Positions 46,351 through 58,250 of a stretch of 64,000 bases of DNA are shown piece by piece (position 1 is the stretch's first letter; each line of letters starts with the position of its first letter). The notes under the pieces were generated by a model. That model did not search any database. It had not been told where the DNA came from and was given only the letters and a program-made list of their open reading frames with translations. The position numbers and the translations under genes were made by a program. The DNA lies in the NCBI RefSeq assembly GCF_963678635.1, contig NC_087066.1:18869877-18933876 (forward strand). Reading direction: 5' to 3'. The DNA is from Symsagittifera roscoffensis. Lineage: Eukaryota > Xenacoelomorpha > Acoela > Convolutidae.

Positions 46351-49300
46351 TTATACCTCCAACTTTCCCAAATCCTTGACCACATCCACAGGTACGATAA
46401 CTCAAAGTCTATTTAGAAAATACAAACCATCTTTAGAAAGATATTTTTCTTTTATTCAGAAATTTCCTCACATTTTTATTATCCCTTATCATGACATTGT
46501 GCGAATTTATAAAAAAGGCAATCGTCACATTCGCCTCAGCAACTATTCTTTTGATACTTTTGATGAAGAATATTATAATAAACATAAATTTTCCCTATAA
46601 GATTTGAACACACAAATACTTTTTCAAAATTGCTAATCAACCACCTCCAAAACGGTCCCCATCAACAACTTCCCAAGAAAATCCAATAACACCTACAACT
46701 ACCCAAAAACCCCAATCATCAAGACAACCCATACAAGACAACCCTTTTTATTCGAGACAACCCATACACTTTTGAAGAACGACACGCACGATTATCTGAA
46801 CCATTAGAACCAGTAAATCGCCAAGCACCTTCAAGCGAACCAACATATAATTCATATCTCACCTTACAACAAGATCTCAATCGAGTGAGACATATTAGTC
46901 AAAACCAAAATACACTTGAAATAAATAGACAAATTACACATCCAAGACGAAATAGAAATTTTCAAACTCCCAGAGTTCATTTGAACATACCTCAATCACC
47001 AACACCAACTACCTCAGAACTTTCTAGCAGTACACTACCAGACACTCCCACACTTGCTTCCTAACAAACCATTTCAAATATTTCATCAGACTATCTAGGT
47101 TCAACTCCAACATCAGAGCAAATCCGTGAAAATCATTTTAACCCATAAGACACCACCAATCGACCGCCATATTGGGCAACACACTCATATACTCAAGTTG
47201 AACCCAATTTATTAAATGAGCCATTAGATATTTCTTCTGATATAACCTTATCATCCCTGCCAGAAACACACTCACTTCCATCAACACCATCTATAAGTCA
47301 AATATCACCAACATTATCCTCCTTAGTTTCCCAACCAATCTTGACGCTAGATACCAAGAACAATCATCGACAAATAACCCTCTACGGTTAGATTGGAATA
47401 CTTTTGTTTCAACTCTCCCACTAATTGGACAACTTCAAGAAAGTAGCCGACTCCACAATTGGGCACTAAATAGATTACAGTATAGACAAGATATCCACAA
47501 AGATATTCAAGAACACAATATTCAAATACTTCAACAAAATTGTCTCCAATTAAACTTTGAAATCACAGTCAGACTTAAAAATAATGTTCAACACCCTTTC
47601 CCTCCAATTCCACCAAACATAACAGCTCAATCATTACCTCCCCCATTTATAACACTTGAAGTCATATATAAATACGACAGTTATACCAAAAACACAATTG
47701 GATATATCACCTTTTGTAACCCATACTCAGGATTATCATACACGTGTTTATTTTAAAAATATTTACAATTCAACACCTCCTTTTTCTAGTTTTTTTCGAA
47801 CAAAATACAGATCCATCTCCTCGCACAGGACCTCAGGATTTATTAGTAACACACTTTGGTTGTGAAGAAAACGAACAAAAAACGCTACACAATTATGCTA
47901 TAAACCAAGTAACACAATGCGAATCAGAACCATAAGCTATAGAAATCGCAAATATAATAGCAACATTATACTCATAAGCCCGAGCAACAACACTTACAGG
48001 CTATAAATTTACAGCGACATTTTCCGAAAAGAAAGTACATTGTTCACAAGTTTCCAATGGAAATAAAGACCGACTTTATCACGAATCTTTCTACTAAAGC
48101 AATATAGAAAGACCTCTACATCTAAAACCCGACGATTGTAAGATTGAACTACTCAGATTAAACTTGACAAAAATTAAAACTCAAACAGAAAAATAGTAAA
48201 CTTTCAAGTCTTTGCCGACTCTGTACATCAAGCAGAACTTGAAAGATATCAATGACATATTAAAAAAGACGAAAGATACCCATAAAATGGCGCACACAGA
48301 CGACTAACTCATGATGTTCACGACAAGCACTGGATACCACATATTGGAATGAAAAATCCTTCAAAATGCAAAGCAGATACAAAAAATAAAGGATACCAAG
48401 AAATAATGTTTTTGATTGGAAAACAGAACTTGAAAAAACACAACTCACACGAGATTTGAGATAACACTATGTTTTATCAAGGGATCAGACTACCTTGAAA
48501 AAAATACCAAGGCTATTGTGATCCTACAACAAGGACACAAGCAACAATTGTTTGGTTTACCGAAGACACCTGTACAACACTTCAAGTAGCAAAACTATAC
48601 GCCCGAATGATTAAAATTCATGAAAATTTTTTCATTGACTCTATCCCATTTGAAATGTCAACCCAAGTTAAAAAAGACAACATATAACTAAATTCAGAAA
48701 CGTTCATAATATAGAAAATAAATTGACACGTTTTCAAATCTATCACTAAACAGAATTAGCATGTAAACATAAAAATCCACTCTATAAAACACAATATTCC
48801 GAAAAACTTGTCGAATACGACGAAGGTTTCGATATGACCACTGGAAAAATAAAATATAATCCCTATGCAGCACACCAACCTATGAATGAAGGAACACCAT
48901 ACATCCCATTAAACCTTCTTAAAATTGCAGGAAACTCTCGTGGGATACTAAAAGCACAAGACACTGAAAGCACACAACAACAAGAATTATCACTAATGAA
49001 TGATACATTTTTTGGCGCAATAACTTATGACAACCACTTAGATATGAAATTAGGCTACACAATTAGTAGAAATTTTCAAGAAATGTCACTTTCCGAATTA
49101 GAAACACTACATCAACTTTGTGGATTAGAAAGAACTCAGATTTTACAACCACTCGCACTAGCAGTTCTAAAAATACCCTACGCAGGATATTTGTTATCCG
49201 GAAATAGATCAAATTTCCTTGACTATGAACGAAAAATCCTATGGTTTTATACCTGCACCATAAAAGTATCACCAGTATATGTTTTTGAAGTTAAACGTTG

Positions 49301-50353
49301 TTACAAACGAATTCCGATATTCTATAAAAACAAAGTACATTTTGTCGATACACTTTCAAGACGAACATGTTTTTGGGATACCACAGTCTCATGTGGATCA
49401 CAAAACAGCCACAACGTCGTACAATTAAACCCAGACGAAGAAAAATACTACCTAATTACACCATACCTTACTTTAATGCAACCATTAAAAAAGTTTTCAA
49501 CCGAAAGTATTTGAGCTATTGCTTGCAATCTCAATATCAATTTACAATCGATAGGAAAGTATTCTAAATCAGACATACAACATCACATTCGTACACAACA
49601 ATTTCTAGAACTACTAACACAAATGGACACTATACAACGACAATCGATAGATCAAAATTCAAGAAAACTTGCAGAAACCGCAGGATTTTCAGACACCTAA
49701 CACAAGACTATTTTAAAGAAATTAAGGACTACAAATATTTAACCGGCGAAATTATACACCACAAGATATCTCAGATATCTCACGAATAACTATTTTTAGT
49801 TTCGTAACCTTGAAAAACGAAATTCTTGCTTTTCTAGGATGGCCATATTACATCTTAGAAAGATTGACTATCTTATGCGCTAGGTTTATTTTTATTGGAT
49901 TTCTTTTCGCATTACTAAACGGAATCTATAACACATGCGCAATACATACACGAGTAAACCGACAAGCAAGCGTAGCACGCATATTATTTGCAGGATTTTT
50001 TGGAATATTTTCATCATCAATAAACAAAATACTCTTGAATGCACAAATCAAAAAAAAAAAAAAAAAAACTATCAACAAGATCAAACACATAACTAATCAA
50101 AAAATAATACAAATGCATTACCTACAGCACCACAATTACCAAATCTTCATCATAACCATCCATTATCATTAGTTTCACGAAATTTTAGAAACCTAGCAAT
50201 CACAAACCCTGCAAATTTAAAACCAAATACAATACAAAGCCCTTTTCAACATGTAGTAACACAACACCCTCAGAATGACAATACATATGAACAAATCATT
50301 GAACAATCCCATACCACCACTTTTCAATCTCAAAATAATCATTTTTCAGCCCA
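46351..50353 (+). pseudogene. env-like glycoprotein of X
   Basis: Hydrophobic start, then a conserved junction CCACAG^GTACGA (46,386-46,397). Residue blocks follow: a Pro/Ser/Thr-rich region (46,640-47,340), 'SRLHNWALNRLQYRQDIHKD' (47,445-47,505), 'YKYDSYTKNT' (47,668), 'HCSQVSNGNKDRLYHESFY' (48,048), 'GYCDPTTRTQATIVWF' with 'EDTC' (48,511-48,580), and an open 226-codon stretch (48,834-49,514) with 'CYKRIPIFYKNKVHFVD' (49,299) and 'SRRTCFWDTTVSC'. A membrane anchor lies at 49,840-49,945 ('LTILCARFIFIGFLFALLNG'), a second hydrophobic stretch at 49,975-50,025, then a cytoplasmic tail. Paired cysteines, late anchor and position after pol make this an envelope protein. It is unlike the baculovirus-F type of insect errantiviruses as far as I can tell. 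Many stops upstream of 48,834. Confidence 0.7.
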
Positions 50354-50355
50354 CG

Positions 50356-52152
50356 ATGAGCAGCCAAATTGGATCCCTCTATCGATCAAACTCCCACCCT
50401 GCCAATCGCCAAAAACCAATCCCCATTATTTCACTTTTTGCTTTTCCGCCACCTGATTCACCACAAATTAATACATCATCAGGCATGAATTCTGACACTA
50501 ACTCCGACATCACAGTTTTTTAGACAATATCCCAATTTAAAAACTCCGATCTAGAAACTGCCGACGATTTTGCAGATTCCGAACCATCCCCTTCTACCAA
50601 TACCCAGACCAACTCTTCAACCGTCTCAAAACCCCCCTTTTGACATATTCAACCTTAACACCACTGTACATCTCCCTCCACTCCTTCTCATGTTTCCCAA
50701 GTAACCCCATTCTACTCCCCATTTATTTCTGAAGGATCAACCAACAGTTCCCCAGATAATTTTCAAATTTCTGAAGAATTAAATAATTTAATAACGCTCG
50801 AACAACAGTTACTATACCCCCATACTCTCACTTTTCACCAATTATCATCAACAGTAACATCATCAAAACCACCAACACCTACACCAAACTCAGATTATAC
50901 TCCATCATTAGCTCAATCATCCACATCAACAAAAACATCCACTAGTACTAACCGAGCTTATAGAACTTTTAAACGAAAGTTCCCAAATCAACCGTTCCCA
51001 TCCAAACCCGGAACCGCCCGAGAATACATTAACCATCCAGACCACACCAATACTGCAAATTATCTTCAAGTAACCCTTCCTTTAATTCCACAATACACAT
51101 TAAATCAATCCGACCCTAACCCTGAACCACATAATTTTGTAGATGAACATCTATTAATACCCACACTTCATTGGACCGCTTATTACAATTATACTAAGCC
51201 CCTTGCTTTACCACTCCATAACACCACACAAGATATTGAAAGAAATAAGAGCGAATTTTTTAGACTAAACACGTCACTATCACCCCGACAATTTACATAC
51301 ATAGGATTTAAGAAATTACTAAAAACATTTACTGCACCCCGAGTTAACGACTATTCAATTGAATATTATGATTATAACATCATCAAACCTAACCAAAATC
51401 AATTTCTTGACGATGATCAATTTGCAAACCCACAATTAACAGAAAAATTTTTCATCAAAACATCCTACTTATTCACACTTAGCGTACTAGATAAAAGCAT
51501 GACCACAATATTTCAGAAGCACTATCCGACATTCAAGCATACGAATCATTTTACGAAAAATATGAAAACATTTTCACTAACCTTTCCTTTTCTTACACCA
51601 AAAGAACGTGATTTGCACTCTTCACGCAAAATCATGTTGAGACCTAAACAAACGCACACCTACACTTATTATCGTTTTATACAAAATCATTTTGATTTAC
51701 ACACACCAACACGACAACCTCACCATAGATTTCAATTCATATTCATCAATTCTAAATACACCTCACCGTTTTTCTTAAAAATCATATATTGTGATAAAAA
51801 TACTAACCTTTATGGCATCCTCCGGAATTATCACCCAATCATCCAGATGTAAATATTCTGTCTCCTCGCCAAGACCTTCAACGAAGAAGAATCCCGAACC
51901 CTAATAGTACCGCAAGAATATATTCAACCTATAGAAATTATCATTTTAGAATTCATTCACAATCTTAAATACAAGCACAAAATTTACAATCTAATTCAGA
52001 ACACACCTCATGAGTTTGCAGTAGGCACCGAGGAACTAAAAACGAAAAAAGCACTTCACTTGCTTTGGCCACTGCTACAAACTAAAAATATCATACTTAT
52101 ACTAGCCAAATTACTAACAACATCAGAAATTATTCACAACTTTATATCCTGA
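50356..52152 (+). pseudogene. ORF3 (post-env gene), best-preserved copy, unknown function
   Basis: One reading frame from ATG 50,356 ('MSSQIGSLYRSNSHPANRQK') to TGA 52,150-52,152. Interrupted only by TAG 50,521, TGA 50,641, TAA 50,656 and TAA 51,850; between 50,659 and 51,849 it is open for 397 codons. The N-terminal half is Pro/Ser/Thr-rich with 'EELNNLITLEQQ'. The second half has aromatic and basic residues ('LSPRQFTYIGFKKLLKTF', 'YSIEYYDYNIIKPNQNQFL'), then 'EYIQPIEIIILEFI' and 'LLWPLLQTKNIILILAKLL'. No signal peptide, membrane span or known motif seen. Homologous blocks exist in W and Y. It starts inside the end of env. Since gag, pol and env of the same element have many more stops, this frame was either under selection longer or mutated less by chance. 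Confidence 0.7.
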
Positions 52153-52281
52153 CTTCATCTCCATGGAACGTTCTTCTTCGAGAGGAACCAAATCAGAGAA
52201 TGATGTTCGCCAAAAACCAACGATCATCATACATCCTTCAATTACAGAAAGGACTATAAAAATCAAAAACTCTGTAAACCC

Positions 52282-52289
52282 CGGATGGG
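52282..52289 (+). other. Probable polypurine tract, inner 3' LTR
   Basis: CGGATGGG directly before the LTR start at 52,290; the same string precedes the LTR at 54,530. It is the conserved sequence at the place where plus-strand priming occurs. Confidence 0.45.
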
Positions 52290-52699
52290 TGAACCAGATG
52301 TAAGCTACATTTTATTATTGGTTATAAATTGGATATTTTATCACTATAAAATATTTAATATTAACCAATCATGATCCATCTAACTAACAACCTACTTATT
52401 TGTAAGTGCTGAAATTTCTTGTAATTTTAGCACCAGAGAGATTTGAATTTAACTTAGAAGTTAGTTACCTCTCCAAGAGATCTTTAGCAATCGCAATAAG
52501 CCTGTATATTCTAGATCTATTGAGCCTAGCAGAGACTAGTTAAACACCCTGAGACTAGTAGATATGAGAGTTAGATTAGGATCGGTATTAGACTAAGAAG
52601 TTGCACGAATCTATCCGGCCGAAAAAAAGATAGTGTGACGAGCAGACGGTCTACCCTATCCGAAATTACTCTATGAGATAGGCCTCCATAGTTAACTCA
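52290..52699 (+). repeat. Extra LTR inside X (3' LTR of a further insertion)
   Basis: 410 bp, TGAACCAGATG...TTAACTCA, one base deleted at the start. Hairpin at 52,406-52,433. Left: element 3' end with CGGATGGG. Right: not leader but the middle of ORF3 (about 100 codons before its end), so the LTR is the right end of an element that inserted into ORF3 of X. No partner LTR followed by matching flank (CAGC) is in the window. Confidence 0.8.
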
Positions 52700-52922
52700 C
52701 AGCACTACTTCATACTCATGAGGCTCCACATCCTTTATCCCGCCGTAAAATTGACTAATCTACAAATTCTCATTTTCCACTAAGTAAACGAAAAAAAAAC
52801 GCGGACCAATGCTCTGGCCACTGCTGCAAACTAAAAACATCATACGCATATTAGCAAAATTACTAACAACATCAGATGCTATTCACGACATTTTTGCTCA
52901 CGGCTTCTTCCCAGACGATTAG
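52700..52922 (+). pseudogene. C-terminal end of ORF3 of X, right of the extra LTR
   Basis: 'LWPLLQTKNIIRILAKLLTT' (52,815-52,870) followed by 'SDAIHDIFAHGFFPDD' and TAG at 52,920-52,922. It repeats the end of ORF3 already present at 52,065-52,150, so two element copies overlap here. W ends ORF3 in the same block. Confidence 0.7.
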
Positions 52923-54019
52923 GATAGTATAAAGTGCATAATTTAAAACAAACTAATTCAATTTCAAACTAACCATTCTTTATCAATGTTTTACTCATTC
53001 TTTAGGCTTCACCCCACGATCATCTACAACAAGAGAAAAAACATAAGTAAATAAAAAAACAAACTCTTTTCTTCATAATAAACTCTATTAAATTTTCAGC
53101 ACTAAATTATGCAGTAAAAATCATAACCAAAGTAGTAAATTGATCTAAAAATTATTTCCCCAAATGTAGTAAAATTACACACGATGAAAATCGATTTATA
53201 ATTTCAGATCCCCATAAAGCAGTAAAATTCAGTTTCTAAGCAGTAAATTTGTAACAAAGAAGAAAGCTGTACTAACGTTTTATATCTTTTCATTCACTCG
53301 CACAAGAATTCTTTCCAAGATCGCACAGCTTGCCCATGAAAAATTGTTTAAAATAAAGAATTCAAGTTTTAAGTTTTCACTAACAACAACTCAAACAAGC
53401 GATAACAAGTTTCCAACTTTTCTTTAACCCGGTTGGAAAGGCGTTATATAATAACCAAACTAAGCAACGCAGCTTACCAAACACCAAAAACCACAAACTA
53501 ACAGCATGACTAAGAAAAGAAAACCCAACGGTACCCAAACCGGATTAAACCAGCTTAAAACTGGATAATTTATTCTTTTGAAGACTATTACCAATTCTAT
53601 GAAAGAAATCATAAAACACCAAAAAGTCGCAAGTCAAACCCAAACCAAAATCAATTTTATTTTTGAGAAAAAGGCACAACCTAAGTAACAAAAGAAATAC
53701 CAGAAATAATACAACATAAACGTTAGCACAAAAAAGGACCCCTCAAAAAACCAGTATGAAATCACACTCCCACTCCTGGCCTAACCCAGCAGAGAGGACG
53801 TTCTGAGCATGCTCTATAGCCGGCCTAAACCACCATGCTACATCCACGATTTGTGACCACACTATATTTTTGACAAGAGGAACTCAAGGGTGAGTAAGTC
53901 TTAAAAATAACTGAACTAAAACCAAAACATTTTGCGAAAACAATTAACCAAATCATAACTAAAAAACTAAATTAACAAAATTTTATAAAATGTAAATCAT
54001 AACATGCAGTATATAGATC
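52923..54019 (+). other. 3' noncoding region of X between ORF3 and ORF4
   Basis: No ORF over 60 codons. Contains 'GGTACCCAAACCGGATTAAACC' type words shared with W (22,080-22,130), and a strong 5' splice-site-like string AAGG^GTGAGTAAGT with the GT at 53,890-53,891. A GC-richer island with possible folding lies at 53,765-53,870. Confidence 0.45.
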
Positions 54020-54496
54020 ATGCACAACTACAAAGGCGAATATCCAAAGACTAGACGACCCCATCACACTCGACCTACAGAATGGCTAAACACAACCGAC
54101 ATGCCGCTCACAATCACGACTCAAAAAAGATTTAGAGTACGACTTGACTTCGCAGAAAAGGACCTTATTGAATCAGAACAATGACCACCTGGACGTTCAA
54201 GTATACAGATCCGAATTACAAGGCATTCCCTCCAAACACAGTTTTCACGCCATTTCCAGACGAGAGTGATACTCAATCAGTTCTCCACCAAAGCAGAACA
54301 AGCAACCATAGCAAACCATCTTGAAATCAGATTGATATCACTGGCGGTCGCAGTCATCGTCAAACAAACAACTTACAACTTCATATCGATGATCCCAGCT
54401 TCCTGGAGCGTTCTTCTCCAAGGACCGAACAAAAAAAATGATATTCGCCAAATACCAACGATCATCACCCATCCTTCAATTACAGAAAGGAGATAA
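54020..54496 (+). pseudogene. ORF4, small unknown gene before the 3' LTR
   Basis: One frame from ATG 54,020 ('MHNYKGEYPKTRRPHHTRPT') to TAA 54,494-54,496, 158 codons with a single in-frame TGA at about 54,182. Mid part reads 'LTITTQKRFRVRLDFAEKDL', the end 'RLISLAVAVIVKQTTYNFIS' and 'NDIRQIPTIITHPSITERR'. No known motif; the short hydrophobic patch is too polar for a clear membrane span. The inner element keeps only its last about 25 codons ('NDVRQKPTIIIHPSITERT', 52,200-52,250). Higher GC than env or pol. May be the last exon of a spliced product. Confidence 0.45.
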
Positions 54497-54529
54497 AAAA
54501 AACATAAAACTCTGTCATACCCGGATGGG

Positions 54530-54933
54530 TGGAACCAGATCTAAAATACATTTTGTTATTGGCTATAATTTAGAGGTTTTATCACTATAAAATTTTTAAT
54601 ACTAACCAATCATGATCCATCTAAAAAATAAACCACTTATTTGTAAGTGCTGAAATTGCTTGTAATTTCAGCACCAGAGAGATTTGAATTTTACTTAGAA
54701 ATTAGTTACCTCTCCAATCGCAATAAGCCAGTATACTCAAGCCTCAAGCTCTATTGAGCCTAGCAGAGACTAGTTAAACTCCCTGAGACTAGTAGATATA
54801 AGAGTAAGATTAGGATCGGCATTAGACTAAGAAGTTGCACGAGTCTATTCACGAGAAAATAAGATAGCGTGACGAGCAGACGGTGTACCCAATCCGAAAT
54901 TACTCTATCTTTTAGACCTCAGTACATAACTCA
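54530..54933 (+). repeat. 3' LTR of X
   Basis: 404 bp, TGGAACCAGATC...CATAACTCA, preceded by CGGATGGG. Hairpin at 54,647-54,674. Followed by CTTT (54,934-54,937), the target duplication, and then by the protease of Y. Confidence 0.9.
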
Positions 54934-54937
54934 CTTT
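54934..54937 (+). other. Target-site duplication of X, right (CTTT)
   Basis: Matches 36,068-36,071 exactly; see the left copy. Confidence 0.8.
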
Positions 54938-57900
54938 CCACAAGGACTCTCAAACTATATATCCAAGACTTGCCCTTTTAAAACTTGCACTACGTTAGCC
55001 ACATCACAAGGATCAAGTCTTACAAACTTTGGAGAATCTCAATTAGACCTTGTTCCAACCCAAACAATGGAACAAAATAAACTTTCAAAAAGTCCGTTTA
55101 GACTAAAGTTTAGACTAAAGTTTAGACTACAGATTTAAAACACAAAATCGTTGGAATACTATTCATTACCAACGAAAAAATCCCATTATTAACATCTTGA
55201 ATAGTAAATTAAATTTAAAATACAAATATACAAGCATAAATAATACATATCTATAAGTTTAAACAATACTCATTAAGCAACCCCCTTTTTTCTCAAAATT
55301 TTACGCCATATAAAATCAACAGCGCAAACCACTGAAACCACTTTCAGCAATGTGTATAACTTCTCTAAAAGTCAAGTAAATCATTATAATGTTGATCAAG
55401 TTAAACCAACATTATATATGCCTGACCTGAAGTTAAACCAATTCAAAAAGTTTTCAGGGTAACAATTTCATCCATTGAAAATACAAAATATACAAGTTCA
55501 GCTATAGTATCAGGACTGTTAGGATATGATGTTTCGCTTTGTCCTTTTTTGACCACTATTTCTCGGCAAAAATGTTACAACTTAATTAAATGATGTTTTC
55601 AAACAGTCACGAACAAAGCAAAAATTTTATAAGGTATCAGAAAAATATCAACAGATTTTACTAAAAGAAAACTTAAAAGCAGCCTTAGACAAATCAAATT
55701 TTTTTCTCACTCGTGATAAAGCTCTTGGATTAACCTTATTGAGGAATGTACAATTAATCCCTTAAAACCACGAATGGACGCTATAATAAAAATTTGACCC
55801 CATCTAATGAAAAGATCCAAGACTTTCTTGGAGTTTTAAACTTTTTATGTAAATATGTTTACGAAATGCAATAAAATTTCTTAAAATTTTAAATTTTATG
55901 TGAAGATGTTTAAAAAATGCAATTAAAAAGCAATGAATTTGACCAATTTTTGAAAGACTTTGAGAAAAGTTTTGAATGGATATTGGAACACCAAAAACGA
56001 TTTAATGAGATCAAAACTACTCCGTAAGAGCAAATCTCAAACACAATTCCAGACCCAGATCAACCATTCTGTGACATGTGCGACGCCTCAAATTTAAAAT
56101 TGGCGTATCACTCTTGCATTCACATAAATTTACAAACAAAATGGACCTTATATCTGCAAAATCAAGACTTTTCACACAAGTTGGCCTTAGGCTCAAAATT
56201 CAACTGCAAACCATAGTGTTTATAGATTTGAGTTTATTCTAATGAATTTTCTAAATCTACTTTTAGTTTGGACAGCAGGAAAAAAACCATTCTTTCTAGG
56301 AAATGACAAATTATCACCATGACTAGAATGCAAACATGCAGTATAAACCAACCCTGACATCAAACAAATATGTAATTTAGAAGTTTTCTGTGTTATCTCA
56401 ATTACCAAAACAATCATTATGAAATTGGTTTAATTGAATCATTATGAACTTGGTTTAATTTAATCTGAAAAAAAACGTATTCAAACCAACACCATACTCA
56501 TCATGAATTAAAAACAATACACAACAAAAATCATCTAAAAAAGTACTAAAACTTAATCCCTGTAATAGAAAAGTAAATATTAACAAAAAACAAAAACCTA
56601 CCAAGACCTTCTGATTTAAATTCCAATTATACCATCAATAGCATTATTATCTCGCAAGACCCGCTAGACATTATACTCTCTCTCAAAAAAACGAAATTCA
56701 GATTATTTTTCTCCAATGAACAGAAAAAAAGACTACCATTACTACAAAACTAAGACAAAACCTTGACCCCATCATTAAACAGCTTAAATACTGGTACAAA
56801 CAAAAAACGAAAACAAAAAAAGTCGATATCACAACACCAGAAATTAAAACACAACTTTGAAAATTAAACAATACAACAAAAAAAAAAAACAATGATCTCT
56901 TGGAATATCAAATTCCAGAAACAAAAACACCCTGTCTACCATTAGGCCTGATACTAATAGCACTCCACTTCTTACATTCCTTGAACTTATAACCCAATTT
57001 TATACATTATTGTAATAGTTTATGCTTTTACTCACTATGAAGCACTCAAACCTGTACCTCATTGTGATGCTTATTATGCATACACAACACTTTAAGAACT
57101 CTGGATAGCAAAAATTGAAATAACAGAAATCTTTGTCACAGATAAGGCTACTGAAAATAAAAACAGTGAAATCATCACACTATGTCAACTTTATGACAAT
57201 AAACTTAATTCCTGAACAACTCATGCCCCATGTGCTATTGGTTTAGTCGAAGGTATGAAACGTTTCCTACAAAAATACCTTCGATGTATCTTAAAAGGAA
57301 AAGCCACCAAAAACATCGATTGGTCAACAGACGTCATATAAATCGTAATTAACAACAACCTTGGACTATCACCATATGAAACTGTTTTCAATCAAAAGCC
57401 ACATTAACCAAAAATGTTTGCAGCAAACTCCTCAAAAAGCGCACAAGTTTATTGCCAACCTACAACAGGCTGAAATTGATACAACTTACCGCTTTATACA
57501 CACGATTAAGAACGTTTTCATAGCCCACAAATTTTAAAGTTAGCCTCTGGAATAGGGACAGAATGGATTTTGAACCGAGATAAAAAGCAAAACGAAATTT
57601 CTCAAAAAAATTGCAAAAAAAACATTACAAATACAAAACGTTCAATCTCACATACACTCAGGTTTTACACCAGCAAGAAATCTAAAGATAGGAACAAAGG
57701 TTTTAATCCCAGTTTGTATAAAAACAGAAAAGAATATCTAAAAAATTACCACCTATCCGAAAAGGACCTTTTCAAATAGTTGAAAATTTTACAGAAAATA
57801 CAAAAAAAACTTAAAAATTCCAACAAAAAAGAAATAACTCAACCTTGATTCAATCTCTTTCCTTAATATCCAAAAGAAGACACTATCCGCGAATTAACAA

Positions 57901-58250
57901 AAATGTACTTCTTTACAGGACTAAATACTGTTCAAAAAACCACAGTCATTAATGAACAACAAACAACGCAAAATTTTGATCATCTATTAGTTTCACCCAA
58001 GAACCAAAAAGAGTTTGTTGAACAATTTCAAAAACAAATACCTCAAAAACAAAGGACTAACCGTAAGCTATAAAAAATCTTAATACAACATACAAAAGAA
58101 AAATCAAAACAACACAAATCATCGCGCCTCAGAAATCAGCAACGAAAAGACTATAAAACCTTCTTTTCACAATCTAAAATATTACAGATAGTAGAACGTC
58201 AGGAATCAGAAAATGCCTTGATTAAAAAACTATTTAGGTAAAAATTTGAT
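54938..58250 (+). pseudogene. pol of copy Y, right of the X insertion
   Basis: Protease C-terminal part 'TLATSQGSSLTNFGESQLDL' (54,995-55,055). The RT fingers and palm are mostly deleted at about 55,550; the rest keeps 'LNDVFKQS' in place of YLDDVF (55,585, catalytic Asp to Asn) and 'KENLKAALDKSNFFLTRDK' (55,665-55,720). RNase H 'CDASN' (56,079) and 'KMDLISAKSRLFTQ' type blocks to 56,340. Integrase: HHCC part cut after 'HFLHSLNL' (56,990); core from 'VIVYAFTHYEAL' (57,016), 'EIFVTDKATENKNSEIITLC', 'GLVEGMKRFLQKYLRCILKG' with the catalytic Glu (57,240-57,300), to the C-terminal 'RKGPFQIVENF' (57,758-57,790), a GPY/F module that marks Ty3/gypsy integrases. Pol tail 'YPKEDTIRELTKMYFFTGL' at 57,867. 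Confidence 0.8.

Larger units (their letters stand above)
36072..54933 (+). mobile_element. Ty3/gypsy-type env-bearing retroelement, copy X (nested in Y)
   Basis: 18.9 kb between two LTRs, inserted in the protease gene of copy Y. Order: LTR, leader, ORF1, gag, protease, RT, RNase H, truncated integrase, env, ORF3, (extra LTR), end of ORF3, noncoding, ORF4, LTR. Domain order PR-RT-RH-IN and the 4-bp target duplication place it in Metaviridae. X is best preserved in env and ORF3. The extra internal LTR shows that part of the interior comes from a second, similar element. Not autonomous: integrase lacks its second half and most genes carry stops. Confidence 0.8.

Noticed and set aside
38258-49514. 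Frequent TGA where Trp is likely, suggesting a changed genetic code
   Set aside because: TAA and TAG also interrupt the same genes, TGG is used freely in open stretches, and other TGA codons replace Gly or Arg. Plain decay explains it.
50044-50068. Poly-A run as the tail of a retroposed gene
   Set aside because: It lies inside the env tail frame, which continues on the other side and matches Y; it is a homopolymer expansion.
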